The translations under genes were made by a program, and so were the position numbers. This document shows positions 1 through 35,200 of a stretch of 64,000 nucleotides of DNA, piece after piece. Source of the DNA: Antennarius striatus (lineage: Eukaryota > Chordata > Actinopteri > Lophiiformes > Antennariidae); the NCBI RefSeq assembly GCF_040054535.1, contig NC_090798.1:1554501-1618500 (forward strand). The letters are read 5' to 3'. The notes under the pieces are model-generated. The model had not been told where the DNA came from, searched no databases, and saw nothing but the letters and a program-made list of their open reading frames with translations. Position 1 is the first letter of the stretch; each line of letters starts with the position of its first letter.

Positions 1-249
1 ATAAAACCTTCACTGGAAAAAAAAAGGAAGAAAAAAGTTAATGCTGGAATTCTGATTCATATTTTCACATCCGGGCTTCGCCTCCCTGCTTCTTTTGGAA
101 CTCGTTTTAATGATTAATGCAGAAAATGTAGTTCCTGTTTTCCATCTGAGGACTCAAATCAGGAGCTGGTAAAAAAAAAAAAAAAAACAGGTAATTTTTT
201 ATTTTTTTTTACAGTATGTCCAGTGTAACAACATTCTCTGAGACCGAAT

Positions 250-705
250 TTATCAAACTCAAGGCCCGGGGGCCAAATGTGGCCCTCCACATCATTTTAT
301 GTGGCCCGCGAGAGCATAAAAAAATCAGAGTGGCTAAAAATAAATAGGTCAAAAGTGTGCTTTTGACCAAAACTACATTTCCCACAATTCAGTAGTTTAA
401 GCCCATTTCAACTTTTACAAAACCGTTGTGAACAAAGTTAACGTCCTGACTTGTGTCTGATGTTATTTTTCTTTATTGATTGATAGTTTGATCCTTGATT
501 GATGGAGTTCTGTGGGTTTAATAACCTGACAAATGAAAAGGATTCATGTTAGAACAGAGAAACAAACAAACATGTTTTTTCTGTCTAACTGTAATGTTTG
601 TAACTAGAATAAGAAATAAATTCAGAGTTACATTTATGAGTTACATCTGGCCCTTTGAGGACAGCCATTATGCTGATGTGGCCCCCGGTGGACACCCCCC
701 TCTTA
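250..705 (-). mobile_element. hAT-like non-autonomous DNA transposon, copy 1
   Basis: It begins with TATCAAACTCAAGGCCCGGG and ends near GACAGCC...GGACACCC. The same sequence occurs in the opposite orientation at 31352-32335 and 33602-34115. The GTGTCAAACT-type inverted ends and GGCCACATTTGGCCCCCGGG subterminal block recall a hAT-type family widespread in fish. It has no transposase. The family assignment is from memory of TIR style; the relation among the three copies is seen directly. Confidence 0.6.
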
Positions 706-818
706 GACCTATTAAGGCTATAATATTCATACTTTGTCCCCCCCCCCCATCACTTCTCCACATGGACTTGAGAACTGGTCTCAGTCTGACTGAATCAGAG
801 TCTTCATCATCCTAACAC

Positions 819-929
<111 letters not shown>

Positions 930-931
930 TA

Positions 932-21575
<20,644 letters not shown>

Positions 21576-21576
<1 letters not shown>

Positions 21577-21590
21577 TATCCTCCTGTCAT
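21576..21590 (-). promoter_or_regulatory. Five-codon upstream ORF whose stop overlaps the chd3 start codon
   Basis: On the minus strand an ATG at 21590 reads ATG ACA GGA GGA TAA. The TAA shares its last A with the chd3 ATG (TAATG). Such stop-start overlap can allow re-initiation or lower translation. Whether this leader is transcribed is inferred. Confidence 0.4.
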
Positions 21591-24868
<3,278 letters not shown>

Positions 24869-24874
24869 GTCTCT

Positions 24875-24925
<51 letters not shown>

Positions 24926-24942
24926 GAGCCCACCCAGGGACG
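24869..24942 (+). tRNA. tRNA-Asn (GTT)
   Basis: This is a 74-nt cloverleaf. The acceptor GTCTCTG (24869-24875) pairs with CAGGGAC (24935-24941), followed by discriminator G. The anticodon stem TTCGG/CCGAA encloses loop CTGTTAA with anticodon GTT at 24903-24905, which reads Asn AAC/AAU. The T arm contains GGTTCGAGCC (B box). CCA is not encoded, as usual for nuclear tRNAs. An oligo-T run shortly downstream (about 24952-24960) fits RNA polymerase III termination. It is a single, apparently intact copy between chd3 and gba2. Confidence 0.95.
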
Positions 24943-25937
24943 AAAGCTTTTATTTTTTTTATAAACTTGACGTTTCGGTTTCAAATGACTCCAAAAATAA
25001 CTGATATTAAAAAAAAAAGCGGCAGCTCATTATTTTACGTTCTTCACCAGGAACAGACGCGGTGGCATACTTTACGTTGTTTCAAATGGTTATTTCCGTT
25101 AGAGGTCGCTGTGACTGCATGTTCTGGTCAAAGGTGAACGTCCGTAAAAAGCATTTTACAACTTCTTTCCCTGCATTAAATTACTAACTTTATATAAATA
25201 AACGACAAACCTTTTATTTCCATTCATTTAAAAAAATGTACAAAGAACCCACATCTGCCATTCATTTGATCATTTATTCAGCAAGTTCATCATGAGTATT
25301 GAATTTTGTAAAAAACATGTAGTGACATTATTCAACATACTGTAGACAGAGGGCTAACATGCAACAAGGCACCAAATGCTATCATAAAGAAATCTCTTCA
25401 CATTTATCATTCGACATGACATTAAAATATAAGTGCAGGGGAAAAAAAAGATGTTTTTATTTTCCGACTAGTAACTCTTTCCATCCCAAAATCACTCAAA
25501 GCCCTTCCGCTGTATTCAGTTGTTATAATAAACACATGTCATACATGTAATAAATACAACAGTCTTCAAACAGTAGCATATAACCTTGATCCAAATATGC
25601 AAACATTATTACTGAGGTGATTCTGAAATGTAATGTTTGTAGGAGTGCAAACAGACAAACACATTATTTAAATAGTGATATATACTGGCTATGATTTGAC
25701 GATTATCCTTCGATCGCTGCGTAGCTTTTCACAATCAGGAATCCGCTGCAGTCTTGTCGAGAACTTTGAAACTCCACACCGTTGGTATCACAAACTCTGT
25801 GGAGAATAAACCATCACAGTTTGGATTTCAGTCCTTAAAACGCCCAACGCCTGAAGCAGAACTAATACCACCGAATAAAACCGAGGGAACTCGTTTTCAG
25901 CGGCGCATCGTGCATCATGTGGGTCACTGATTACGTC
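24943..25937 (-). other. gba2 3' flank / 3' UTR region
   Basis: AT-rich sequence downstream of the gba2 stop codon. It contains TTTATT motifs (AATAAA on the gba2 strand, for example near 25270) that may serve polyadenylation. The only other notable item is a candidate extra exon at 25703-25796. Confidence 0.5.
25703..25796 (-). other. Candidate additional 3' exon downstream of the gba2 stop
   Basis: A good acceptor (TTATTCTCCACAG) precedes 25796 on the gba2 strand. One frame stays open for 30 codons, beginning VCDTNGVEF and ending KSYAAIEG then TAA at 25703-25705. Another frame gives FVIPTVWSFKVLDK then a stop, and would join in phase to a potential GACG|GTGATC donor at 25976 in the last gba2 exon. 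I recognise neither peptide. It may be an alternative gba2 C-terminus, a 3' UTR exon or chance. Confidence 0.25.
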
Positions 25938-26265
25938 TTAATTTGGATTATCTTTCGCGTTCTGATCCTGATCACCGTCTGTGGTTCTGGATTGGGTCGA
26001 CGTCGTCTGGAGGTTCTGCGAGGCGTTCAAGGCGAGCTGCATGGCCCAGACGCTCAGGGGCCTCATGTAGGCCAGTGAGCGGTAGATGCCCTTCTCACAG
26101 TAGGCTTCAGGAGTCTGGAAGGCCATGCCCAGCTTCTCCCACACGGTGCGGTAGCAGCCCTCCGCCGTACGCATGCCCTCCTCCTTCATACCCTAAAAAA
26201 ATAAAATGAAAAAATGTAGTTCTAATTGAAATGTTAAAAGTGATGTTTTCTAATGAGCTGCATAT

Positions 26266-26299
<34 letters not shown>

Positions 26300-29200
26300 C
26301 GTGGATCATCGTGGCCGCCAGTCCGTACACCACCCCGATCCAGACTTCATCCGATTGGACGCTGGAGGAGTCGGGCACGCCTTCAGGGCGCATGCCGTTC
26401 ACCGCCCCCATCTGGCCCCCGGCGAAGCTCATCACGTTCAAGTCGAACACACACTTTAGTGCGCTCTTGATTTTTTCATTTGGAAAGGCCTGGAAGGGAG
26501 AGAAGGAGCGAAGATGACGATTTGATGCACGTCTGTATCCAAGGATATTCTTTAAAAACGAATTATTTCTAGGATGATCTGATATTATTTTACATGCATA
26601 TCAAGGGAAACATCATTTAGCTACCAAGAAAGGTCATCAGGGATATTAAAACAAGGTTGATGGTCATTTAAATAAAGTGTAATATCATAGTTTTCCCACT
26701 AGGGGGCGCTCAGATCTTAACCAAAGAAGCTAAACGTCCCTAAGTTTTTTAAAAAATGTCCGAAAAGAACCAAATTAAAAGTGTTTGTGTTTAAAAATAG
26801 TGTCGCTTCCCTTTGAACCTCGTCGACTATACTTCACATCCATAAGAGGTCGGTTTAGGAACCCGTCCCCACAAAACAGGGGCTGCTGGGAGTTTTAGGA
26901 CTGATTTCTAACAGATGAAAATCACGTCTCATGTTGTGACTCGCCTGGAATTCTCCCTCTCCCAGCCCAGACGCTCTGAGGAACCAGTGGCCGGCGCACT
27001 GGTCGGACATGACGCTGTTAGAGAATTCCCTCCCACTGCTGTCGTAGTTGTAATACTTGCCTGAATCAAAAAGAAAAGCGTCGTTAAACGAGTCTAAAAC
27101 CTCTCCGTGTGCTGGACTGCAGACAGACAAATGTGTTTTACCGTTCCACAGCAGTTTGTCGAAAGCGGCGCTGCCCCTGTCCAGGATCTCCCGGTAACAG
27201 CGGTACGTCTCCTCGGTGCCCACCAGTTTGGCCATTTTACACATCACACACAGCGACGCCAGCCACAGGCCGCCGCAGTACGCGCTGCAAGACAGGAAGG
27301 ACGGATTTACAGCGCAGGAAACACAGGATTTGAAGTGTGCGGGACCTTTGACCCCATGAAAGATTCCACACGAGACCGGCTGGTGTGCAGCTGACAGAGC
27401 AACGTCAGGCATTTACAGAACAGCATTTTAATCTACTTTAATGATGAATTGAGCTCTAGCTGCTCGAAAAAGTCAAACTAAATCGGTGTGGGACGGGTGG
27501 GGGGGGTTCGCGTGAGCCTGAAATTGCAAACAGGAAGTGACGGTTTCCAATCGAGGCCTTCAGTTGCTCTCGCATCGCTTTTAGAGAAGTTGTGCAGCTG
27601 CAGACGACCACATCTTTCCACTTCCTTCTCATTCGGGGGTTCATTCACGAGACGTCGATTCATCAAGGGAGGAAGAAACTATTCGATTTATTTCACACAC
27701 AAAAAACAAAAAGACTTCTTAAAATTTGGAGCAACAAGCTAAATTTGAGATGATTAGAAAATAAAAAAGGACTCGAGTGTTCTCCAGCTGAAGGTCTTTG
27801 GTTCTGTCGTTTAACCTCTCACCTCGGCCCGGTGACGGTCCACCCGTCGTAGGTCTGGTCGGCGTACCCAGAGTTCTCTATCAGTCCGTCTCCATCCAGG
27901 TCAAACTTCAACTCCGACTCCATCACCGCCTGGGAGATTTATTAGAGGTGTTGTCACGACGACAGTCAGTTTCTGTATGTTAATATCACCAATGCGGAAT
28001 TAGGATGCTACCTGACAGACGGGCCACAGGTCCCGCAGGTACTGACAGTCCTGGGTGAGGTGGAAGTCCCTGTAGACCTGCAGGACGAACTTCAGGTTCA
28101 GGTCCTTCCAGTCAGCCGTGTCGTGGATGAGGTAGGCGTTCATCCTCAGCCACGGCTCGTCGTCTGGGGAGAGAAAGGTTCTAAGATCACTGGATCCACG
28201 CCTCCCGAAGCCTCCTGAAGCCTCCCGAAGCCTCCTGAAACATCCGCCCGTTTCCCACCTGGGTCTCCGATGTCGTGAGGCACCACGTTCTTGGTCTTGA
28301 TGGGGGAACAGCGTCCGCTCTTCAGGTGGAGCCTCTCTGTCAGGTCCTGCTGAACGACGCTGCCGGCTGAGAGGAGATTACAGTGTTTTCTCCACTATAA
28401 AGCGCACTGGATTATAAAGCGCACTGGATTATAAAACACACTGTCAAATTAAAGGTTTTTAGGCGTGCCTTATAGAGCGGAAAAACACTGTACGTTGTTG
28501 CTGCTGTTTTTATCAGAGATGCATGCTGGGATTATTGAACCACACTCACCGATGTCATACTGTAAACTCAAGGCCAGTTTGGGCCACAGCATGATGAGCG
28601 CGAAGGAAGCGTAGAAGTGCACGTCGTACGTGTTGTACATTCTGTACTCCTGACCTGGGAAGAAATGAAAGCTTCATCAAGGAAATGTAGTATCGTCAGA
28701 TTTCTGTTTTTCTGGCCTCATTTCTCAGATTTTTTTTAGATAAAAACAAATATTTTCTATGTCATTCCTGATAAAAACGACTTCAGGGATCCTTCGCTCA
28801 CCTTCCAGGTAAGCAAAGCGGCCGTACTCCTTGATGACGTCGGGCTGAGCCGGCAGCCCCCCGTCCTGGCTGCGCACGCCGCCGCTGACGTCAGCGTCCT
28901 CCGGCAGCTCCGTCCATACCGTCCCCCCGTCCGCCACGAAGTACAACTCATTAAACAGAGCCGACTTAAACCAGGAGGGGAGGGAGCTGCATCCCGTAAA
29001 AAAATAGACAGGATGAAGAATGGGGGGGGTTCAAGTACCAGCCAGCCATCAGGACAGGAAGTACCTGTCTTGTAGGATGGGCTTTTGCCATTCCTCAATG
29101 CTTCTCTCCCATTGGCTGTAGCGGGTCAGGGCGTAGTGGCTGAGGGAGGGGGAGGCGTCGCCTTTGGTGCCGAAGTAACGAGTGTATCTCCTGGAGACGG

Positions 29201-32200
29201 GAGAACAACAAGCATGAGGTTATGACGAGTTCATCAACACACACACGACTAATTTAAAATGTTTAACATGCGAACGTTTAAAATGAAAAAGTCTTAAAAT
29301 GAGTTTCAGAAGTTTGTGTTTCCTCCGTTCTTCCTAAAGGACATCCAAGTGTTTTATTTTATTGACGCTCTGCTGATTTTTTTTTTGGAAAGCTTTGATT
29401 TTAATGCTTTAATGATTTAAATTTAAAAAAAGAAGTTGGAAAAATCAAATAAAAAGCTTCAAAAAAGAAATTAAAGAGCTTTAAAAAAATATATAAAGTT
29501 GTCTCAAGTCATTTCAGTCCGAATTTTCCTCCTTGTCAACTCTCAAATCAGTTGAAAGGTTGTTTTTTTTTTAAATACATTTTTGGACAATTTTGGTGAT
29601 TTGAGAAAAGGAATTCCAGTCGTGTTTAAAGCAGTTTGAGACGAGTACGAGTCAAACCCCGAGTCAAAACACGTCCCAGTTGAATAGCAGGTCTGTCTCA
29701 GCAAGTTTCTCGTCTAGAAGAACAAAAGTTTTAAAGAAAAAGTTGTTTTTATTTCCTATGATGAACGAATTAAATATTCAGCCTGTTTTCCTGTTTGTTT
29801 TTAATTTCTAGGGGGGGACGTGTTTGAGCTAAATCTTCTCCAGCAACCGAGTCCACATCACATTTCTTTTTATTTTTTTTTAAACCTGATTTTCATTTTA
29901 AAATAATTTTGAAACTTGAAAGCGCGTTCCCTCCCGCCTCTGGCGTGCCTGATGTGTTCCCGCTCCCTGGAGCCGAAGGTGATCCTGGGCATGTCCCAGG
30001 CCAGGCAGAACTCCAGGGCGTCGCGTCCGTGTGCCGGCACGCAGCAGCCCGCCGCCAACGCCGCCGCCACTCTCTCCCCCTTTGGCGTCGGCGGGCTGGA
30101 TCCTGCAGAGGTCAGAGGTCAGCAGCAGAGAGAGGTAAACTAACCCCCCCCCAAAAAAATGAGTGTGATCTGAAGCAGCCACCTGTGGGGGAGTCCAGCC
30201 GTCCGTCGCTGAGGAGGTCTCTCCACAGGCCGCTGCAGGTGCCCCTGGGATTGAACGCCGTCTGGTGACTCACCTCCCTGTCCGACTGTTAGCACGTAAA
30301 GCCAATGAAATAACAGCACACGTTCACCCCCCCCCCAGCTTTAAAATCACTACAACAGCCCCCGAACCTTCTCTCTGGTGGCGATGCAGAGGGTGTACGG
30401 GTTCACGGCGGTGCAGTGATGCAGCAGCACCCCCGACACGGCCTCGCCCTCCTTCTCCAGGTGGAACGGTCGGTTCCAGTGACCCCCCCCCTTGTCGTCC
30501 TTCTGACCCGAGCCGTTGACCAGGGTGAACATGATGGAGACGTCCAGAGCGTAGTCGTTCTTGTTCTCCACGTCCCACACGAACACCGCCACGGGCAGAC
30601 TGGAGTCCTGGGGGGGGGGGTACCGATCCAACCATCAAACCATTTTTACCAGCAAATAGACGCGTCCCGACTCTCTTCTTCTTCTTTTTACCTGGTAGTC
30701 GTGAGGAATGACCGGAGAGATCTGCCTGCAGGTCAGGGTGACGTTCTGCCCCGGCAGGTGGTAGACGGTCCAGGCGCGGGGGTACAAGGCGTGATAGAAG
30801 GCGTACTCCCCGCAGTAGCCCCAGTTCCACCCCTGTAGGGTGGGGGGACGCTCCAGCGATAAGACCTGCTGGTAAACCGTTTGTCCCGCACGCCTCAAAC
30901 ACACCGTGAACTGAAGGGAAAACAGACTTTGTTTACTTGTTTGTTTGTAGGTTGGGGGGGGTGATGCCTTCAGGGGTTCCAGCTCCTTTACCTGGTTTGC
31001 TGTGACGGTTTTGTAGTGGTACATCCCAGGGTTCAGCTGCCATCTACAGAACTCCCCCCTCCATCCTCTGGTGATGGTTCCCCCTCCGATGCCGCCCAGC
31101 GGAGCGCCTGCAGGTCAGAGGATTCATCAGCGTCGAGCGACAGCCGGCGCTCCGAGCTCCCACAGAGCCTGAACTCACCGTAGATCTGACGCAGGGGGAG
31201 GGCGCTCAACATGTCGATGAAGGGGGCCTTCTTCTCCACCTTGGTCTTCCTGTACCACCACCTGAGGTACCTGAGTGGATAAAAACACAGTAATAATCAG
31301 GTGACGAGGAAACCGACTAACATCCAGTTCAATACGCTTCTAACTTTTAATGTCTGTCCTCAAAGGACCGGATGTAACTAATAAATGTAACTAAATGTAA
31401 CTCAGTGTAATGTAACTAAATGTAACTACTCCTTAATGTAACTAATAAATGTAACTAAATGTAACTCAGTGTAATGTAACTAAATGTAACTACTCCTTAA
31501 TGTAACTAATAAATGTAACTAAATGTAACTCAGTGTAATGTAACTAAATGTAACTACTCCTTAATGTAACTAATAAATGTAACTAAATGTAACTCAGTGT
31601 AATGTAACTAAATGTAACTACTCCTTAATGTAACTAATAAATGTAACTAAATGTAACTCAGTGTAATGTAACTAAATGTAACTACTCCTTAATGTAACTA
31701 ATAAATGTAACTAAATGTAACTCAGTGTAATGTAACTAAATGTAACTACTCCTTAATGTAACTAATAAATGTAACTAAATGTAACTCAGTGTAATGTAAC
31801 TAAATGTAACTACTCCTTAATGTAACTAATAAATGTAACTAAATGTAACTCAGTGTAATGTAACTAAATGTAACTACTCCTTAATGTAACTAATAAATGT
31901 AACTAAATGTAACTCAGTGTAATGTAACTAAATGTAACTACTCCTTAATGTTAAATAACTGAATTTCTGACTGATTCTAGTTCCAAACATTACAGTTAGA
32001 CAGAAAAAACATGTTTGTTTGTTTCTCTGTTCTAACATAAATCCTTTTCATTTGTCAGGTTATTAAACCCACAGAACTCCATCAATCAAGGATCAAACTA
32101 TCAATCAATAAAGAAAAATAACATCAGACACAAGTTAGGACGTTAACTTTGTTCACAACGTTTTTATCAATGTTAAAATGGGATTAAGTACTGCATTGTG

Positions 32201-35200
32201 GGAAATGTCGCTTTTGATCGAAGCACACTTGACCTATTTATTTTTAGACGCTTTGACCTTTTATGCTCTCATGGGCCACATTAAATGATGTGGAGGGCCA
32301 CATTTGGCCCCCGGGCCTTCAGTTTGACACATGTGGCTTAGATGAAGGGAATGGCGTTAAACTGGTGCTTTATGGGTGATGTGACTGATCGTAGCGTTGT
32401 TGTGATCTCTATCAGGCCTGGGTTGTGGTGCTCGGTGTAATGAAGCCACCGTGCACCACAGACTTTCTACTTTTATCGTTGTTGAAGCCAAAGCGACTTC
32501 AACAACACTCAGATCTCCTGTAGGACAACGTCCATTCTCCTCGCTCCATTTTATGGTACACTAAATAAGCCGTCATAAAACGCCAACCAGGCTTCACCAC
32601 CACGGGTCAGGTGCTTCAGGTGCCATAAACTATGTCGACGAGCCGGTCTTTAGCATCTGGTGACCTTTCACCATCACGTCGCTCAAAAAGACACCGCAGA
32701 GATTTAAGACGGGACAAAACCTCGTCCCATTCCTCACCCCGGGGCGCGTCTCTTCCGTTTGATTATCTCTGCAGCAGTTTTTAAATACTTTACATTTGTT
32801 TTGTGTGTTAGTTTTGATCAAAAGCCAATGAATGTATAGTAAAGACCTCTATGCTGGTTTGTGCTTATCTTATTTCCTGACGTGGGAACAGATCAGTCCT
32901 ATAACTTCATAACTAGTCATATAACTTTAAACAGGCCAAGTGGAGATAGCATGATGTAAATTAGCTCATAAAGTTTATAACGCCTGCGTCTAAATTCAAA
33001 TCAGGCTGAGATGAAGCTCCATGCCAAGTAGAAAGACTTTGGGTACACAAAACAAAATAATCAATAGTTTTTTGTTCTCTAATCACGATGAGGAAGCTTT
33101 TTTTGCAGATGTAATTATTGCTGAGCTCGACAAAGACTTTGCTGCAAAAATAACTCCACATGAAAGCTGTCAGGAGGAACAAAACGCGTCAGGAGGGATT
33201 GGTTGAAGTGACTAATTTTAGGCTGCGGCGTTAAACTCTATTGTTAGCGCTGTGATGTTCTGCAGCTCAGCTGTACGGCAAACAATGGTCCTCGCCCCGA
33301 TACGGCGCCGTGCAAACAGAAAAAAACACAAATCTAACCTCAAGCTGCCATCGGGTGACGGAGCAACGGACAAAACATTCAAATAGTGGTGAAACATTTA
33401 CCGTTCAACACACACAGCAAGTCAAACTGATGAGGAACAACGGCCTCAATGGATCAATCAGCTGTTAATTACTGCATAACGATCAGGAAGTTTGGAAGTT
33501 TCTTTATTGAAAAGTTTAAATAAAACAAAAGACAATAACTTTCCAGTCATTTATGTTCAGAATTCTGCAGAATTTGCTGTATTTATATCGACCTTTTAGA
33601 TCAAGGGTGTCAAACTTATCAGTATCAGCATGACGGCTGTCCTCAAAGGGCCAGATGTAACTAATAAATGTAACTAATAAATGTAACTAATAAATGTAAC
33701 TAAATGTAATGTAAAATAAATGTAACTCCTCAATGTCTAATAACTCTGAATTTATTACTTATTCAAATTTAAAACATTACAGTTACATAGAAAAAACAAG
33801 TTTGTTTCTCTGTTCTAACATAAATCCTTTTAATTTGTCAGGTTATTAAACCCACAGAACTCCATCAATCAAGGATCAAACTATCAATCAATAAAGAAAA
33901 ATAACATCAGACACAAGTTAGGACGTTAACTTTGTTCACAACGTTTTTGTCAGTTAAAATGGGCTGAACTACTGCATTGTGGGAAATGTAGTTTTGCTCA
34001 AAGCACACTTTTGACCTATTTATTTTTACTATCTGACCTTTTATGCTCTTGTGGGCCACATTAAATGATGTGGAGGGCCACATTTGGCCCCCGGGCCTTG
34101 AGTTTGACACATGTGTTTTAGCCAATAGAGACGCTCCTGCCTGCAGATTTACTCGCTGTACGGACGCTCCTTCTGTTGGAGGCGACTAAACATTCATGAT
34201 AATTCAGTCTAATCTCAACCAGACGACCCTGTCCTTCCACTGCGTTTATCCACAGCCTCACTAGACAACACAAAGGAATGCTAATCCTCCAATGAGGCGG
34301 CTCGGGTTCCCTGGTATGTCACCACACCACTGCAATTTGGAATCACGTCGGATCGGTAATATAATTGTTCCCTGAATGACTAATGCTGTTTTGATTCAGG
34401 ATCAAAGTTGACAAGCTGGAAGTTTGCCGGTTTATAATTCGTCATCATAGTAAATACAAAATTAAATATTTTGAGTCACCAGATTAACATCATGAGGATT
34501 TTATTATGTCACTTCTGTACAAGCCTAGAAAACAAAACTTTGCAGTTGCCCTTAAACCACAATAATACAAAATTAGTTTTTAAAACTCCTGAATCCAGAT
34601 CCATTCAGAACTTTTTTGGAATTTAACAGACAAACAGCCTGCAGTGTTTCACATGTTTCCCTGGTGATCGAGCCGATCGATACAAATCCTCCAGTGGACT
34701 AAGGTTGTACGTTTGTTTCACAGCAACACCGAAACAGGTTTACGAAAAGCGAAACACGTCTCAGGAAGTTTCACATCTCTGTGAAGTTGCTAGAAGGCAG
34801 CAGAGCGCCGTAATAACAGGCTTCATTGTTTGTTCCCCACATGTCTTAGTGAGCTGTGATGTCACACAGCAGCGGGGTTACGGGAGGGAGACATCTGTGG
34901 GGGGAGAAAAATGTTGCATCTGAAGTGAAATCGAGTCAACAACGTCTGAGTGTCACGAGACGTGAACTTCAGAACCGTTTCTCGAGATCCACAGTCAGAT
35001 GTCGGATCGACTCGACCCGAGTCTCCAATGAAAACAAGCAACAGCTGGACAGATGCTGAGATCCGTCCACAAGTCGTTTCCCCCCTCTGGCTGTGTGTAG
35101 CGTGACATATCTGCTGGGAAGCTGTGAGCAGCACAATAACCAAGAATACCTTCAATACCATCAGCTACACTTCAGCCGACAGGTAAATTACAGAGCAGGG

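Noticed and set aside
546-815. 89-codon open frame at the left edge
   Set aside because: It lies mostly inside a non-coding hAT-like element and runs into a C-tract and microsatellite.
26939-26945. GT donor six bases into the apparent GC intron of gba2 (GCGA|GTCACA)
   Set aside because: Using it would put the next exon (AFPNEK) out of frame, so the GC donor was preferred.
31373-31950. CRISPR-like regularly spaced repeats
   Set aside because: The units are contiguous 64-bp tandem copies with no unique spacers, in an animal genome.
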